From positions 62,001 through 126,000 of the forward strand of contig NZ_JAATEO010000014.1 in assembly GCF_012034245.1 (NCBI RefSeq): 64,000 nt of DNA, written 5' to 3'. The translations under genes were made by a program, and so were the position numbers. Within the stretch, counting starts at the first letter, position 1, and each line of letters starts with the position of its first letter. Below the pieces are notes generated by a model. It searched no databases. It was given only the letters and a program-made list of their open reading frames with translations, and had not been told where the DNA came from. The DNA is from Micromonospora thermarum (lineage in GTDB: Bacteria; Actinomycetota; Actinomycetes; Mycobacteriales; Micromonosporaceae). Of this stretch, positions 37,028 through 47,462 are shown piece by piece.

Positions 37028-38206
37028 GTGGACCTGTACGAGTACCAGGGGCGGGACCTGTTCGAGCGGCACGGGTTGCCCGTGCTCGCCGGCGGCGTCG
37101 CCACGACCCCGGAGGAGGCCCGCGCGATCGCCGAACGCCTCGGCGGTCGGGTGGTCGTCAAGGCGCAGGTGAAGGTCGGCGGCCGCGGCAAGGCCGGCGG
37201 TGTGAAGCTGGCCGAGGGCGCGGAGGAGACGGTGGCCCGGGCCACCGACATCCTCGGCATGGACATCAAGGGGCACACCGTCCACAAGGTCATGATCACC
37301 GTGACCGCGGACGTGGCCGAGGAGTACTACTTCTCCTACCTGCTGGACCGGGCGAACCGCACCTTCCTCTGCATCGCCAGCGTCGCCGGCGGCATGGACA
37401 TCGAGCAGGTCGCCGCCGAGACCCCGGAGAAGGTCGTCAAGGCCCCGATCGACGCGAACACCGGCGTCGACGAGGCCACGGCGCGGGAGATCGTCACCGC
37501 GGCCGGGTTCCCGGCCGAGGTCGCCGACCAGGTCGTCGAGGTCGCCGTGGGCCTGTGGAAGGCCTTCGTCGCCGAGGACGCGACCCTCGTCGAGGTGAAC
37601 CCGCTGGCCAAGACCGGCGAGGGCAAGCTGCTGCTGCTCGACGCCAAGGTGACCCTGGACGAGAACGCCGCCTTCCGGCACCCCGACCACGAGGCGCTGG
37701 TCGACCAGGCCGCGGTGGACCCGCTGGAGCAGGCCGCCAAGGAGAAGGACCTCAACTACGTCAAGCTCGACGGCGAGGTCGGCATCATCGGCAACGGCGC
37801 GGGTCTGGTCATGTCGACCCTCGACGTGGTCGCGTACGCCGGTGAGCGGCACGGCGGCGTCAAGCCGGCCAACTTCCTCGACATCGGCGGCGGCGCGAGC
37901 GCGGCCGTGATGGCGAACGGCCTGGAGATCGTGCTGTCCGACCCGTCGGTCAGGAGCGTCTTCGTCAACGTCTTCGGCGGCATCACCGCCTGCGACGAGG
38001 TCGCCAACGGCATCGTGCAGGCGCTGGCCCTGCTCGAGCAGCGTGGCGAGAAGGTCACCAAGCCGCTGGTCGTCCGCCTCGACGGCAACAACGCCGAGGC
38101 CGGTCGGGCGATCCTCGACGGCGCGAACAACCCGCTCGTGCAGCGGGTCGACACGATGGACGGCGCGGCCGAGCGGGCCGCCGAGCTGGCCGCTGCGGGG
38201 GTCTGA
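37028..38206 (+). CDS. sucC: succinyl-CoA synthetase beta subunit
   Basis: A 392-aa ADP- or GDP-forming synthetase subunit that, with SucD, interconverts succinyl-CoA and succinate in the TCA cycle. The ATP-grasp fold starts at [35 protein letters not shown] binds nucleotide, and the C-terminal [10 protein letters not shown] and [15 protein letters not shown] blocks contact the phospho-histidine loop. GTG 37028 gives the family's usual length and N-terminus. sucD follows 3 bp later. Confidence 0.97.
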   Translation: MDLYEYQGRDLFERHGLPVLAGGVATTPEEARAIAERLGGRVVVKAQVKVGGRGKAGGVKLAEGAEETVARATDILGMDIKGHTVHKVMITVTADVAEEYYFSYLLDRANRTFLCIASVAGGMDIEQVAAETPEKVVKAPIDANTGVDEATAREIVTAAGFPAEVADQVVEVAVGLWKAFVAEDATLVEVNPLAKTGEGKLLLLDAKVTLDENAAFRHPDHEALVDQAAVDPLEQAAKEKDLNYVKLDGEVGIIGNGAGLVMSTLDVVAYAGERHGGVKPANFLDIGGGASAAVMANGLEIVLSDPSVRSVFVNVFGGITACDEVANGIVQALALLEQRGEKVTKPLVVRLDGNNAEAGRAILDGANNPLVQRVDTMDGAAERAAELAAAGV

Positions 38207-38209
38207 CAC

Positions 38210-39097
38210 ATGGCGATCTGGCTGACCAAGGACTCGAAGGTCATCGTTCAGGGGATGACCGGTTCCGAGGGTTCCAAGCACACCCGGCGGATGCTGGCCG
38301 CGGGCACCAACGTCGTCGGTGGCGTGAACCCGCGCAAGGCGGGCACCACCGTCGACTTCGGCGGCACCGAGCTGCCGGTCTTCGCGAACGTCGCGGACGC
38401 CATGAAGGAGACCGGCGCCGACGTGACGGTCATCTTCGTGCCGCCGCAGTTCACCAAGGGCGCGGTGATCGAGGCGATCGACGCCGCCATCCCGCTGGCC
38501 GTGGTGATCACCGAGGGCGTGCCGGTGCACGACACCGCCGCCTTCTGGGCGTACAACGTGGCGCAGGGGGAGCGGACCCGCATCATCGGCCCGAACTGCC
38601 CCGGCATCGCCTCGCCGGGCGCCTCCAACGCCGGCATCATCCCGGCCGACATCACCGGCACCGGCCGGATCGGCCTGGTCAGCAAGAGCGGCACGCTGAC
38701 CTACCAGATGATGTACGAGCTGCGCGACATCGGCTTCTCCACCTGCGTCGGCATCGGCGGTGACCCGATCATCGGCACCACCCACATCGACGCGCTGGCC
38801 GCGTTCGAGGCCGACCCGGAGACCGACGCGATCGTCATGATCGGTGAGATCGGTGGCGACGCCGAGGAGCGGGCCGCTGAGTTCATCAAGGCGAACGTGA
38901 CCAAGCCGGTGGTCGGCTACATCGCCGGCTTCACCGCGCCGCCCGGCAAGACCATGGGTCACGCGGGCGCCATCATCTCCGGCTCGGCCGGCACGGCCGA
39001 CGCCAAGAAGGCGGCGCTGGAGGCGGTCGGCGTCAAGGTCGGCAAGACCCCGACCGAGACCGCGAAGCTGATGCGGGAGATCATGTCCGCGGGCTGA
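38210..39097 (+). CDS. sucD: succinyl-CoA synthetase alpha subunit
   Basis: A 295-aa CoA-binding subunit. The N-terminal Rossmann domain has [19 protein letters not shown] and the catalytic ligase domain ends with the phosphorylated His in [23 protein letters not shown] and the [11 protein letters not shown] block are typical. It is cotranscribed with sucC; a terminator follows. Confidence 0.97.
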   Translation: MAIWLTKDSKVIVQGMTGSEGSKHTRRMLAAGTNVVGGVNPRKAGTTVDFGGTELPVFANVADAMKETGADVTVIFVPPQFTKGAVIEAIDAAIPLAVVITEGVPVHDTAAFWAYNVAQGERTRIIGPNCPGIASPGASNAGIIPADITGTGRIGLVSKSGTLTYQMMYELRDIGFSTCVGIGGDPIIGTTHIDALAAFEADPETDAIVMIGEIGGDAEERAAEFIKANVTKPVVGYIAGFTAPPGKTMGHAGAIISGSAGTADAKKAALEAVGVKVGKTPTETAKLMREIMSAG

Positions 39098-39114
39098 GCC
39101 CTCGGTGATCGTCA

Positions 39115-39148
39115 CGAAGGGGCCGACCGTTCACGGTCGGCCCCTTCG
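39115..39148 (+). terminator. sucCD operon terminator
   Basis: A perfect 15-bp stem (CGAAGGGGCCGACCG and its complement) with a 4-nt loop begins 18 bp past the sucD stop. Confidence 0.85.
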
Positions 39149-39197
39149 GTCGTCTCCGGATCCCGGCCTCGGCTCGACATGATCGGCAGGACAGGCC

Positions 39198-39461
39198 CTA
39201 GTCGTTGTAGAGCGGATAGTTGCCGCCGGCCCAGAGGATGCCGCTGCCGATGATGTTGATCACGCCGAAGGCTATGGCCAGCCAGCCCAGCACCGGTGAC
39301 TGACCGAAGCGCCGGGCGTCGCGGATCGACAGGTAGCCGAAGACGATCCCCAGGATGCCGCAGCAGAGCAGGCCGGTGATGATGCCGAGCACACCCCAGA
39401 GCGTGGTCCGGTCCCGGCCGCCCGCCGGTGGCGGCGGGGGCGGTGGATAGGGAGCGTTCAC
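39198..39461 (-). CDS. DUF4190-like small membrane protein
   Basis: An 87-aa protein: a Pro-rich N-terminus (NAPYPPPPPPPAGG), then two hydrophobic spans with a short basic turn (YLSIRDARRFGQ) between them. The layout is that of DUF4190 proteins, common near envelope genes in actinobacteria, with no known function. GTG 39461 follows GAGGAGGCACGCC. Similar but longer proteins are encoded at 41041. Confidence 0.75.
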   Translation of the reverse strand: MNAPYPPPPPPPAGGRDRTTLWGVLGIITGLLCCGILGIVFGYLSIRDARRFGQSPVLGWLAIAFGVINIIGSGILWAGGNYPLYND

Positions 39462-39607
39462 GGCGTGCCTCCTCCGCGTCGCGATCACGGTCCTGTGGCC
39501 GAGGCTAGACCCGATCCGAGGTGGGGAACGGTGGATCACGGAACTCGCCGCCGTCCGGGCGCGGTATCGGACTGCCATCGGCGGTGCGGCGTGCCAGAGT
39601 AGACCCG

Positions 39608-40882
39608 ATGTCGTTCGTCACCCCCGATCAGCCCAGCCGACCCACGGAGGTGGGCCCGCGGCCACCCGGGCGCCCCGGCGCGGCCCGACGGATCCCCGCG
39701 CCGCGCACGGGCGAGCCGCCCCGCCGCCGGCCGCCGCTCGCCGTCGCCGCCGGGGTCGCCGCCGCCGGTGCCGCGTTCACCTCCTGGCTGCCGGTGGCGG
39801 TGGTGCTCTGGCTCTTCCAGCTCAGTGAGGGAGCCGCGACCGTGCCGGCCGCGGTCCGTGCCGGGCTGGCCGGCTGGCTCCTCGGGCACGGTGTCCCGTT
39901 GACGACCGACGCCGGGCCGCTCGGGCTCGCCCCGCTGGCCATGACGTTGCTCGCCGTCTGGCGGCTCACCCGGGCCGGCGTGCACACGAGCCGCGCGATC
40001 GGCGCCCGCGGCAGCCGCTCCCCACGCCGGGCGCTCGTCGCCGCCGGCGCGGTCGGCGTCGCGTACGCCGTGCTCGGCGTGCTCGCTGCCCTGCTGGTGG
40101 CGGCCGGCGGGCCCGGGGTGTCGCCGGTGCGGGCGGGAGTGACCCTGGCCGTGGTCGGCACGCTCGCCGCCCTGGTCGGTGCCGCCCGAACGACCGGCGT
40201 CGCCCACCTGCTCGCCGAGCGGGCGCCGCTGCCGCTGCGCGACGGGGTTCGGGCCGGCCTGGTCGCCGGGCTGTTGCTGCTCGGGGGCGGCGCCGGTGCG
40301 GCGGGCCTGGCGGTGGCGACCGGGGGCGGTGACGCGGCCGACCTGATCGGGGCGTACCGCACCGGCGTGGCCGGCCAGGCGGGCATCACGCTGGTCAGTT
40401 TGGCGTACGCACCGAACGCCGCCGTCTGGTCGGCCAGTTACCTGCTCGGTCCCGGTTTCGCCGTCGGCACCGACACCGCCGTCCGGACGAGCGAGGTGTC
40501 GGTGGGCGCGCTGCCGGCCGTACCCCTGGTGGCCGGGCTTCCCGGCGGGCCCGTCGACGGGCCCGCCGGCGCGCTGCTCGCGGTGCCGGTCCTGGCCGGG
40601 ATGGTGGCGGGCTGCCTGCTGGCCCGCCGGGTGATCCGGTCCGCCGCCGACGAGAAGACGCCGCTGCCCTGGGCGCCCCTGCTGCGGCCGGCGGTGCTCG
40701 CCGGGCCCGTCGCGGGCCTGCTGACCGGGCTCGCCGCGGCGGCCTCCGCCGGGCCGCTGGGCGGCGGTCGACTCGCCGACATCGGCCCGGTGCCGTGGCA
40801 CGTGGCGGCCGTCGCGACCGTGGTGACCGGCGTCGGTGTGCTGCTCGGCGCCGCCGCCACCCGGGTCCTGTCCCGCCCCTGA
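39608..40882 (+). CDS. DUF6350/PerM-like polytopic membrane protein
   Basis: A 424-aa very hydrophobic protein with about ten predicted spans after a polar, Pro/Arg-rich N-terminus of ~40 residues. It lies between sucD and purN exactly as mycobacterial PerM (Rv0955) does, and the family is DUF6350. PerM is reported to support cell division by stabilising a divisome protein; a like role is inferred from position, not from motifs. ATG 39608 gives a compact N-terminus; the longer frame from 39521 has no clear ribosome site. Confidence 0.78.
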   Translation: MSFVTPDQPSRPTEVGPRPPGRPGAARRIPAPRTGEPPRRRPPLAVAAGVAAAGAAFTSWLPVAVVLWLFQLSEGAATVPAAVRAGLAGWLLGHGVPLTTDAGPLGLAPLAMTLLAVWRLTRAGVHTSRAIGARGSRSPRRALVAAGAVGVAYAVLGVLAALLVAAGGPGVSPVRAGVTLAVVGTLAALVGAARTTGVAHLLAERAPLPLRDGVRAGLVAGLLLLGGGAGAAGLAVATGGGDAADLIGAYRTGVAGQAGITLVSLAYAPNAAVWSASYLLGPGFAVGTDTAVRTSEVSVGALPAVPLVAGLPGGPVDGPAGALLAVPVLAGMVAGCLLARRVIRSAADEKTPLPWAPLLRPAVLAGPVAGLLTGLAAAASAGPLGGGRLADIGPVPWHVAAVATVVTGVGVLLGAAATRVLSRP

Positions 40883-41040
40883 CGCCGCCGCCCGCGGCGA
40901 TCCTGCCGTCCGGTCCGCCCCGACGCGCCGAGGTGGCCGGCCGGGTCACCGTCCGGTGCGACCGGCCCCGGCGCCGAGACGGCGGCGGGGCCGCCCGGAT
41001 CGTCCGGGCGCCCCCGCCGAAGGCGTCACGGGTACGCCGG

Positions 41041-41553
41041 TCACGGCCCGGAGAGGGTGAACCCGACGATCGCCAGGGCGCCCCAGGCCAGGCCCAGCAC
41101 CGCCCCGAACGCGCCGCAGACCATTCCGGCGATGGCCTGACCCGAGTTCCCCGCCAACCCCCGGTCGGCCTTCTGCTTCCCGAGCCAACCGGTCACCAGC
41201 GCGGCGACGCCCAGCGGCAGGCCGAGGTGGCAGCAGACCAGCGGGACCGACGCGATGCCGAGGATCATGGAGATCAGCCCGAGCGTGTTCTGCTGCCCCT
41301 GCGGAAACGGGTAGCCCGCGTTCGGGTACATCGGCGTCCCGCCGTACGGGTCCTGATACGGCGCGGCGGGCGGCGGGCCGTACGGCGCGGCGGGTGGTGC
41401 GCCGTACGGCTGGGCCGGCGGCGGGCCGTACGGGTCGTGCGGCTGGCCGGGTGCCGACCCGTACGGCGGCGCGTACGGGTCGTGCGGTGGCGGGGCGGTG
41501 GGGTCCGTCGGCCGTGGACCGTACGGATCCGGGCCGGGCTGCATGTGTGTCAC
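41041..41553 (-). CDS. Pro/Tyr-rich DUF4190 membrane protein
   Basis: A 170-aa protein. The first ~95 residues are repeats built on DPYGPP and PYG-PPAAP units, rich in Pro, Tyr and Gly. Two hydrophobic spans (ISMILGIASVPLVCCHLGL and GMVCGAFGAVLGLAWGALAI) follow with LVTGWLGKQKADRGLAGN between them. DUF4190 layout. Function unknown. The start may be GTG 41553 or ATG 41544. It is probably cotranscribed with the small gene that precedes it on this strand. Confidence 0.78.
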   Translation of the reverse strand: MTHMQPGPDPYGPRPTDPTAPPPHDPYAPPYGSAPGQPHDPYGPPPAQPYGAPPAAPYGPPPAAPYQDPYGGTPMYPNAGYPFPQGQQNTLGLISMILGIASVPLVCCHLGLPLGVAALVTGWLGKQKADRGLAGNSGQAIAGMVCGAFGAVLGLAWGALAIVGFTLSGP

Positions 41554-41562
41554 CGCGTCCGG

Positions 41563-41853
41563 TCAGAGGCTGTTGGTGGTGCTGCCGCTCAGCGCGAAGG
41601 AGGCCAGGCAGCAGAGGATGGTGACGCCCCAGATGACGATGCCGACGATGAGCGCCCACTTGGACCACTTCTTCGACTCGGCGGCGGCGGCCTGGGCGCC
41701 CGCGTAGTCGCCCTGCTGGAGCAGCGGGTTGACCTTGCTGGCGTTGATGATGGCGGGGATGGCCAGCGGCCAGAACAGGAAGATCGAGACGATCGACATC
41801 GTCATGTTGTTGTCGACGGGGGCCGGCTGCTGGGGCGGGTATCCGGGCTGCAT
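41563..41853 (-). CDS. CD225/dispanin family small membrane protein
   Basis: A 96-aa protein with a Pro/Gln-rich N-terminus, then two hydrophobic helices separated by the ASKVNPLLQQGDYAGAQAAA segment. This is the CD225 pattern that also defines vertebrate IFITM proteins. In bacteria these are small membrane proteins of unknown role. ATG 41853 lies 10 nt after GAGGAG. The Pro/Tyr-rich DUF4190 gene follows 9 bp later. Confidence 0.82.
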   Translation of the reverse strand: MQPGYPPQQPAPVDNNMTMSIVSIFLFWPLAIPAIINASKVNPLLQQGDYAGAQAAAAESKKWSKWALIVGIVIWGVTILCCLASFALSGSTTNSL

Positions 41854-42013
41854 CTTCTGGTAACTCCTCAACGGGGGGTCGACGCCGGGGGCGTCGGATC
41901 GTGACGGCCGGGCACACGCCGGCCAGAGCGACCGGCAGCGTACCCGGTTCGTGCCAGTCAGGGCGTCCGTGACCGGCGCGCCGCCCAGCGGCTGGACGCC
42001 GCCGCCGTCCCGA

Positions 42014-42025
42014 TAGGGTTGTCCG
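42014..42025 (+). promoter_or_regulatory. leaderless -10 element TAGGGT of purN
   Basis: TAGGGT (42014-42019) is followed by 6 nt and the GTG start of purN, so transcription likely begins at the start codon. Confidence 0.5.
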
Positions 42026-42646
42026 GTGACCGAGCCCGCGTCCGTCGCCCGCATCGTCGTCCTCGTCTCCGGCTCCGGCAGCAACCTCCAGGCACTGCTC
42101 GACGCGTCCGCCGACCCGGCGTACGGGGCCCGGGTGGTCGCGGTCGGCGCCGACCGGGACGGCATCGCGGGGCTGGACCGGGCCGCCGCCGCGGGGGTGC
42201 CGACGTTCGTCGAGCGGGTCAAGGACCACGCGACCCGCGAGGACTGGGACGCCGCCCTCACCGCGCGCGTGGCCGAGCACAAGCCGGACCTGGTCATCTC
42301 CGCCGGCTTCCTGAAGCTGGTCGGCCCGCACTTCCTCGCCGCGTTCGGCGACCGCTACCTCAACACGCACAACACGCTGTTGCCGGCGTTCCCCGGCATC
42401 CACGGGCCTCGCGACGCGCTCGCCTACGGCGTCAAGATCACCGGGGCCACCCTCTTCTTCGTCGACGCCGGGATGGACACCGGCCCGATCGTCGCGCAGG
42501 TGGCCGTGCCGGTGCTCGACGACGACGACGTGGAGACGCTCACCGAGCGCATCAAGGAAGCCGAGCGGCGCCAGCTCGTCGAGCAGGTGGGCCGCCTGGT
42601 CCGCGAAGGTTGGACGATCACCGGAAGAAAGGTCACGGTTCCGTGA
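42026..42646 (+). CDS. purN: phosphoribosylglycinamide formyltransferase
   Basis: A 206-aa enzyme that moves a formyl group from 10-formyl-tetrahydrofolate to GAR, the third step of purine synthesis. The N-terminal [15 protein letters not shown] binds substrate phosphate. The catalytic Asn-His-Asp set is in [13 protein letters not shown] and [15 protein letters not shown] 42026 fits the promoter. Its end overlaps purH by 4 bp (GTGA). Confidence 0.97.
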   Translation: MTEPASVARIVVLVSGSGSNLQALLDASADPAYGARVVAVGADRDGIAGLDRAAAAGVPTFVERVKDHATREDWDAALTARVAEHKPDLVISAGFLKLVGPHFLAAFGDRYLNTHNTLLPAFPGIHGPRDALAYGVKITGATLFFVDAGMDTGPIVAQVAVPVLDDDDVETLTERIKEAERRQLVEQVGRLVREGWTITGRKVTVP

Positions 42647-44211
42647 GTTCCAGTCAGGACGAGCGCCGCCCGATCCGGCGGGCGCTGGTCAGCGTCTACG
42701 ACAAGACCGGCCTGGTCGAGCTGGCCCGGGCGTTGCACGACGCCGGCGTGGAGATCGTCTCGACGGGGAGCACCGCCGCGGCCATCGCCGGTGCGGGCGT
42801 ACCGGTGACCGCGGTGGAGTCGGTGACCGGCTTCCCGGAGATTCTCGACGGCCGGGTCAAGACGCTGCACCCGAAGATCCACGGCGGGCTCCTCGCCGAC
42901 CTGCGCAAGGAGTCGCACGCCGCGCAGCTCGCCGAGCACGGCATCGCCGGGATCGACCTGCTGGTGTCCAACCTGTACCCGTTCCAGGCCACCGTCGCCT
43001 CCGGCGCCAGCCAGGACGAGTGCGTCGAGCAGATCGACATCGGCGGGCCGGCGATGGTCCGGGCCGCCGCCAAGAACCACGCCTCGGTCGCGGTGGTGAC
43101 CGACCCGGCCGCGTACCCGGTGCTGCTGGAGGCCGTGCGGGCCGGCGGGTTCACGCTGGCGCAGCGCAAGGCGCTCGCGGCCCGCGCGTTCGCGGTGATC
43201 GCCGACTACGACGTGGCCGTCGCCGAGTGGTGCGCGCAGGAGCTCGTCGAGGACAACTGGTGGCCGGAGTTCGCCGGTCTGGCGCTGCGCCGGCAGGCCG
43301 TGCTGCGGTACGGCGAGAACCCGCACCAGGCGGCCGCCCTCTACGCCGACCCGTCCAGCCCGGCCGGGCTCGCCCAGGCCGAGCAGCTGCACGGCAAGGA
43401 GATGTCGTACAACAACTACCTCGACGGCGACGCCGCGTGGCGGGCCGCGAACGACTTCGCCGACCAGCCGGCGGTGGCGATCATCAAGCACGCGAACCCG
43501 TGCGGAATCGCGGTCGGCGCGGACGTCGCCGAGGCGCACCGCAAGGCGCACGCCTGCGACCCGGTCTCGGCGTTCGGCGGGGTGATCGCGGTGAACCGCC
43601 CGGTCAGTGTGGAGCTGGCCCGGCAGGTGGCGGAGATCTTCACCGAGGTGGTCGTCGCGCCGGACTTCGAGCCCGGCGCCGTCGAGGTCCTCCAGGGCAA
43701 GAAGAACATCCGGCTGCTGCGTGCCCCGGCGTACGCCCCGCTGCCGGCCGAGTGGCGGCAGATCACCGGCGGCGTTCTGGTGCAGATGCGGGACCGGGTC
43801 GACGCCGAGGGCGACGACCCGGCGACCTGGCGGCTGGCCACCGGCGAGGCGGCCGACGAGGCGACCCTGCACGACCTCGCCTTCGCCTGGCGGGCGGTCC
43901 GGGCGGTGAAGAGCAACGCGATCCTCCTCGCCAAGGACGGCGCGACCGTCGGCGTCGGCATGGGCCAGGTCAACCGGGTCGACTCGGCCCGCCTGGCGGT
44001 CGACCGGGCCGGCGCCGAGCGGGCGCGCGGGGCGGTGTGCGCCTCCGACGCGTTCTTCCCGTTCGCCGACGGCCCGAAGATCCTCATCGACGCGGGTGTG
44101 CGGGCGATCGTCCAGCCCGGCGGCTCGATCCGGGACGAGGAGACCATCGCGGCCTGCAAGGAGGCCGGCGTGACCATGTACCTGACGGGCACCCGCCACT
44201 TCTTCCACTGA
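42643..44211 (+). CDS. purH: bifunctional AICAR formyltransferase/IMP cyclohydrolase
   Basis: A 522-aa enzyme for the last two steps to IMP. The IMP cyclohydrolase domain (~residues 8-200) has [24 protein letters not shown] and [13 protein letters not shown]. The AICAR formyltransferase domain has the catalytic Lys-His pair in [12 protein letters not shown], then [19 protein letters not shown] and [15 protein letters not shown] 42643 overlaps the purN stop, showing coupling. IMP made here feeds guaB at 5 kb. Confidence 0.97.
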   Translation: MSSSQDERRPIRRALVSVYDKTGLVELARALHDAGVEIVSTGSTAAAIAGAGVPVTAVESVTGFPEILDGRVKTLHPKIHGGLLADLRKESHAAQLAEHGIAGIDLLVSNLYPFQATVASGASQDECVEQIDIGGPAMVRAAAKNHASVAVVTDPAAYPVLLEAVRAGGFTLAQRKALAARAFAVIADYDVAVAEWCAQELVEDNWWPEFAGLALRRQAVLRYGENPHQAAALYADPSSPAGLAQAEQLHGKEMSYNNYLDGDAAWRAANDFADQPAVAIIKHANPCGIAVGADVAEAHRKAHACDPVSAFGGVIAVNRPVSVELARQVAEIFTEVVVAPDFEPGAVEVLQGKKNIRLLRAPAYAPLPAEWRQITGGVLVQMRDRVDAEGDDPATWRLATGEAADEATLHDLAFAWRAVRAVKSNAILLAKDGATVGVGMGQVNRVDSARLAVDRAGAERARGAVCASDAFFPFADGPKILIDAGVRAIVQPGGSIRDEETIAACKEAGVTMYLTGTRHFFH

Positions 44212-44224
44212 CGGACCCCGACGC

Positions 44225-44261
44225 CGGAGGCCCCGCCCCCTCTCGAGGGACGGGGCCTCCG
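44225..44261. terminator. terminator between purH and dpp2 dppF
   Basis: An 11-bp perfect stem (CGGAGGCCCCG and its complement) with a 15-nt loop lies between two converging genes. Confidence 0.65.
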
Positions 44262-44275
44262 TCACTGTCGCGGCG

Positions 44276-45290
44276 TCAGGCGGCGGCAGGCCGGAGTTCG
44301 GCGAAGTGGCAGGCCGACGGGTGCGGGTCGGCGGCGCGGGGCACCGTGGCCGGGTCCTCGACCGCGCAGACCTCCTGGGCCTTCCAGCACCGGGTCCGGA
44401 AGTGGCAGCCGCTCGGCGGGTTCGCCGGGCTCGGCACGTCGCCGACCAGGCGGATCATCTTCTGGCTGTCGCGCAGCTCCGGGTCGGGCACCGGCACCGC
44501 CGACAGCAGCGCCTGGGTGTACGGGTGGGTGGCGCGCTCGTAGATCTCGTCCTCGGTGCCGATCTCCACGATCCGGCCCAGGTACATCACCGCGACCCGG
44601 TCCGAGATGTGCCGCACCACCGACAGGTCGTGGGCGATGAAGATGTACGAGAGCCCGAGCTCGTCCTGGAGCTGTTCCAGCAGGTTGATCACCTGGGCCT
44701 GGATCGACACGTCCAGGGCGGACACCGGCTCGTCGCAGACGATGACCTCGGGTCGCAGCGCGAGCGCGCGGGCGATGCCGATGCGCTGCCGCTGGCCGCC
44801 GGAGAACTGGTGCGGGTACCGGTTGATGTGCTCGGGGTTCAGGCCGACCACGTCCAGCAGTTCCTGCACCCGCCGCTGCCGGCTGCCCTTCGGCGCCGCC
44901 TCCGGGTGGATCTCGAACGGCTCGCCGATGATGTCGCCGACGGTCATCCGCGGGTTCAGCGACGTGTACGGGTCCTGGAGCACCATCTGCATGTTGCGGC
45001 GCAGGCGGCGCAGCTCGGCGCCCGAGGCCTTGAACAGGTCCCGGCCCTCCAGCGTCGCCTTGCCGGAGGTCGGCTTCTCCAGTCGCATCAGCAGCCGGGC
45101 CAGGGTGGACTTGCCGCAGCCGGATTCGCCGACGATGCCGAGCGTCTCGCCGCGGCGCAGCTCGAAGCTGACCCCGTCGACCGCCTTGACCGCGCCGATC
45201 TGCTTCTGGAACACGACGCCGCGGGTGATCGGGAAGTGCTTGACCAGGTTCTCGACCGCGAGGATCGTCTCGCCCCGGACCTTGGTCGGG

Positions 45291-45307
<17 letters not shown>
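44276..45307 (-). CDS. dppF: ABC ATPase DppF (dpp2)
   Basis: A 343-aa ATPase with Walker [14 protein letters not shown]-loop [10 protein letters not shown], signature FSGGQRQR, Walker [12 protein letters not shown] and the normal H-loop IAHDLSVV. It is a close paralogue of the dpp1 DppF but with the His intact. The C-terminal domain holds the Cys-bearing [14 protein letters not shown] segment. ATG 45307 follows GGAGGTCCGTG and overlaps the dppD stop. Last gene of the minus-strand dpp2 operon. Confidence 0.94.
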
Positions 45308-46328
<1,021 letters not shown>

Positions 46329-46335
46329 GAGGGCC

Positions 46336-47304
46336 TCACCGGAGCTTCGGGTCGAAGGCGTCACGGATGGCGTCGCCGAGCATGATGAACGCCAGCACGG
46401 TCAGCGCGAGGAAGGTCGACGGGACGATCAGCGGGGTCGCCGACTCCCGCATGTGCACCCGGCCGTTGTTGATGTCGATGCCCCACGAGATCGTGGGCTC
46501 CTTCAGGCCGATGCCGAGGAAGGAGAGCGTCGCCTCGGCGGCGATGAACGAGCCGAGCGCGATGGTCAGCACGACGACGGCGGGGGCGAGCGCGTTGGGC
46601 AGGATGTGCCGCCACATGATCCGGCCGTTGCTCGCGCCGAGCATCCGGGCGGCGGCGACGTAGTCCTGCTCCTTGGCGGTGATCACCGACGAGCGGACCA
46701 CGCGGGCCGCCGTGGTCCAGCCGAGCACCGCCAGCACGAAGATCACCGAGGCGATCCGGACCGTCGAGCTGTCGCTGGCGACCCGCTTGAGCAGGACGAT
46801 CGCGGCGAGCAGCAGCGGGATGCCGAGCACGATGTCGATCACTCGGGAGAGGATCGCGTCGACCCACCGGCCGAAGTAGCCGGAGAGCATCCCGACGGTG
46901 AGCGCGATCAGCCCGGTCAGCAGCGCGGAGAGCGCGCCGACCAGGAGCGAGGCGCGGGCGCCGTACACGGCCCGGGCGTAGGTGTCGCAGCCCTGGAAGT
47001 CGTACCCGAAGATGGCCCCGCCGGACGGTGCGGCGTGCTGCCGCGCGAGGACGCAGTTGGTCGGGTCGTTGCTGGTGAACAGGGCGGGCACCGCGGCCAT
47101 CGCGGTGAACAGCACGACCAGCGCGAGGCTGATCCAGAAGATCGGCTTGCGGCGCAGGTCGCGCCAGGCGTCGCCGGCCAGGCTGCGGGGCCGGCCGGTG
47201 ACGGTCGACGTGCCGCCGACCTGGTTCGGGGCGCCCGGCTCGCCGGAGGGCCCGCGTCGCGCGGCCTGGTCCTCCGACGCCGCCACGGTTTCGAAGTCAC
47301 TCAT
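46336..47304 (-). CDS. dppC: ABC permease DppC (dpp2)
   Basis: A 322-aa permease. A ~60-residue polar N-terminus precedes the first span (WISLALVVLFTAMAAVPALF). FGYDFQGCDTYARAVYGARA leads into the transport domain, and the EAA loop reads QDYVAAARMLGASNGRIM. The end, DAIRDAFDPKLR, is conserved. ATG 47304 overlaps (ATGA) the end of a 53-codon bridging frame that begins at the dppB stop. Confidence 0.93.
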   Translation of the reverse strand: MSDFETVAASEDQAARRGPSGEPGAPNQVGGTSTVTGRPRSLAGDAWRDLRRKPIFWISLALVVLFTAMAAVPALFTSNDPTNCVLARQHAAPSGGAIFGYDFQGCDTYARAVYGARASLLVGALSALLTGLIALTVGMLSGYFGRWVDAILSRVIDIVLGIPLLLAAIVLLKRVASDSSTVRIASVIFVLAVLGWTTAARVVRSSVITAKEQDYVAAARMLGASNGRIMWRHILPNALAPAVVVLTIALGSFIAAEATLSFLGIGLKEPTISWGIDINNGRVHMRESATPLIVPSTFLALTVLAFIMLGDAIRDAFDPKLR

Positions 47305-47462
47305 GCCCGCACCTCGCTCCGCTCGGTGCGGACCTGAGCGACCGAGCACACTGCGTTGCTGATTCGTTCGCTGCGCGCTGTCGCCGCGTCCCCTCGCTGC
47401 GCTCCGGGACGCGGCGAGCCGCGAAACGCTGCGTTGCTGATTCGTTCGCTGCGCTCACTCAT
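47301..47462 (-). other. 53-codon bridging reading frame between dppB and dppC (dpp2)
   Basis: ATG 47462 lies in the dppB end (TATGAGTGA). The frame stays open across the gap and stops at a TGA that overlaps the dppC ATG. It encodes ARSERISNA-like units twice because of the 26-bp direct repeat, and a third relative, RTERSEVRA. It begins MSERSERISNA. It is most likely a repeat insertion that kept translational coupling rather than a functional protein. Confidence 0.45.
47351..47454. repeat. 26-bp direct repeat within the dppB-dppC gap
   Basis: CTGCGTTGCTGATTCGTTCG followed by CTGCGC occurs at 47351-47376 and again, identically, at 47429-47454, 78 bp apart. 78 is a multiple of three, so the reading frame across the repeat is the same in both copies. 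Confidence 0.85.
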
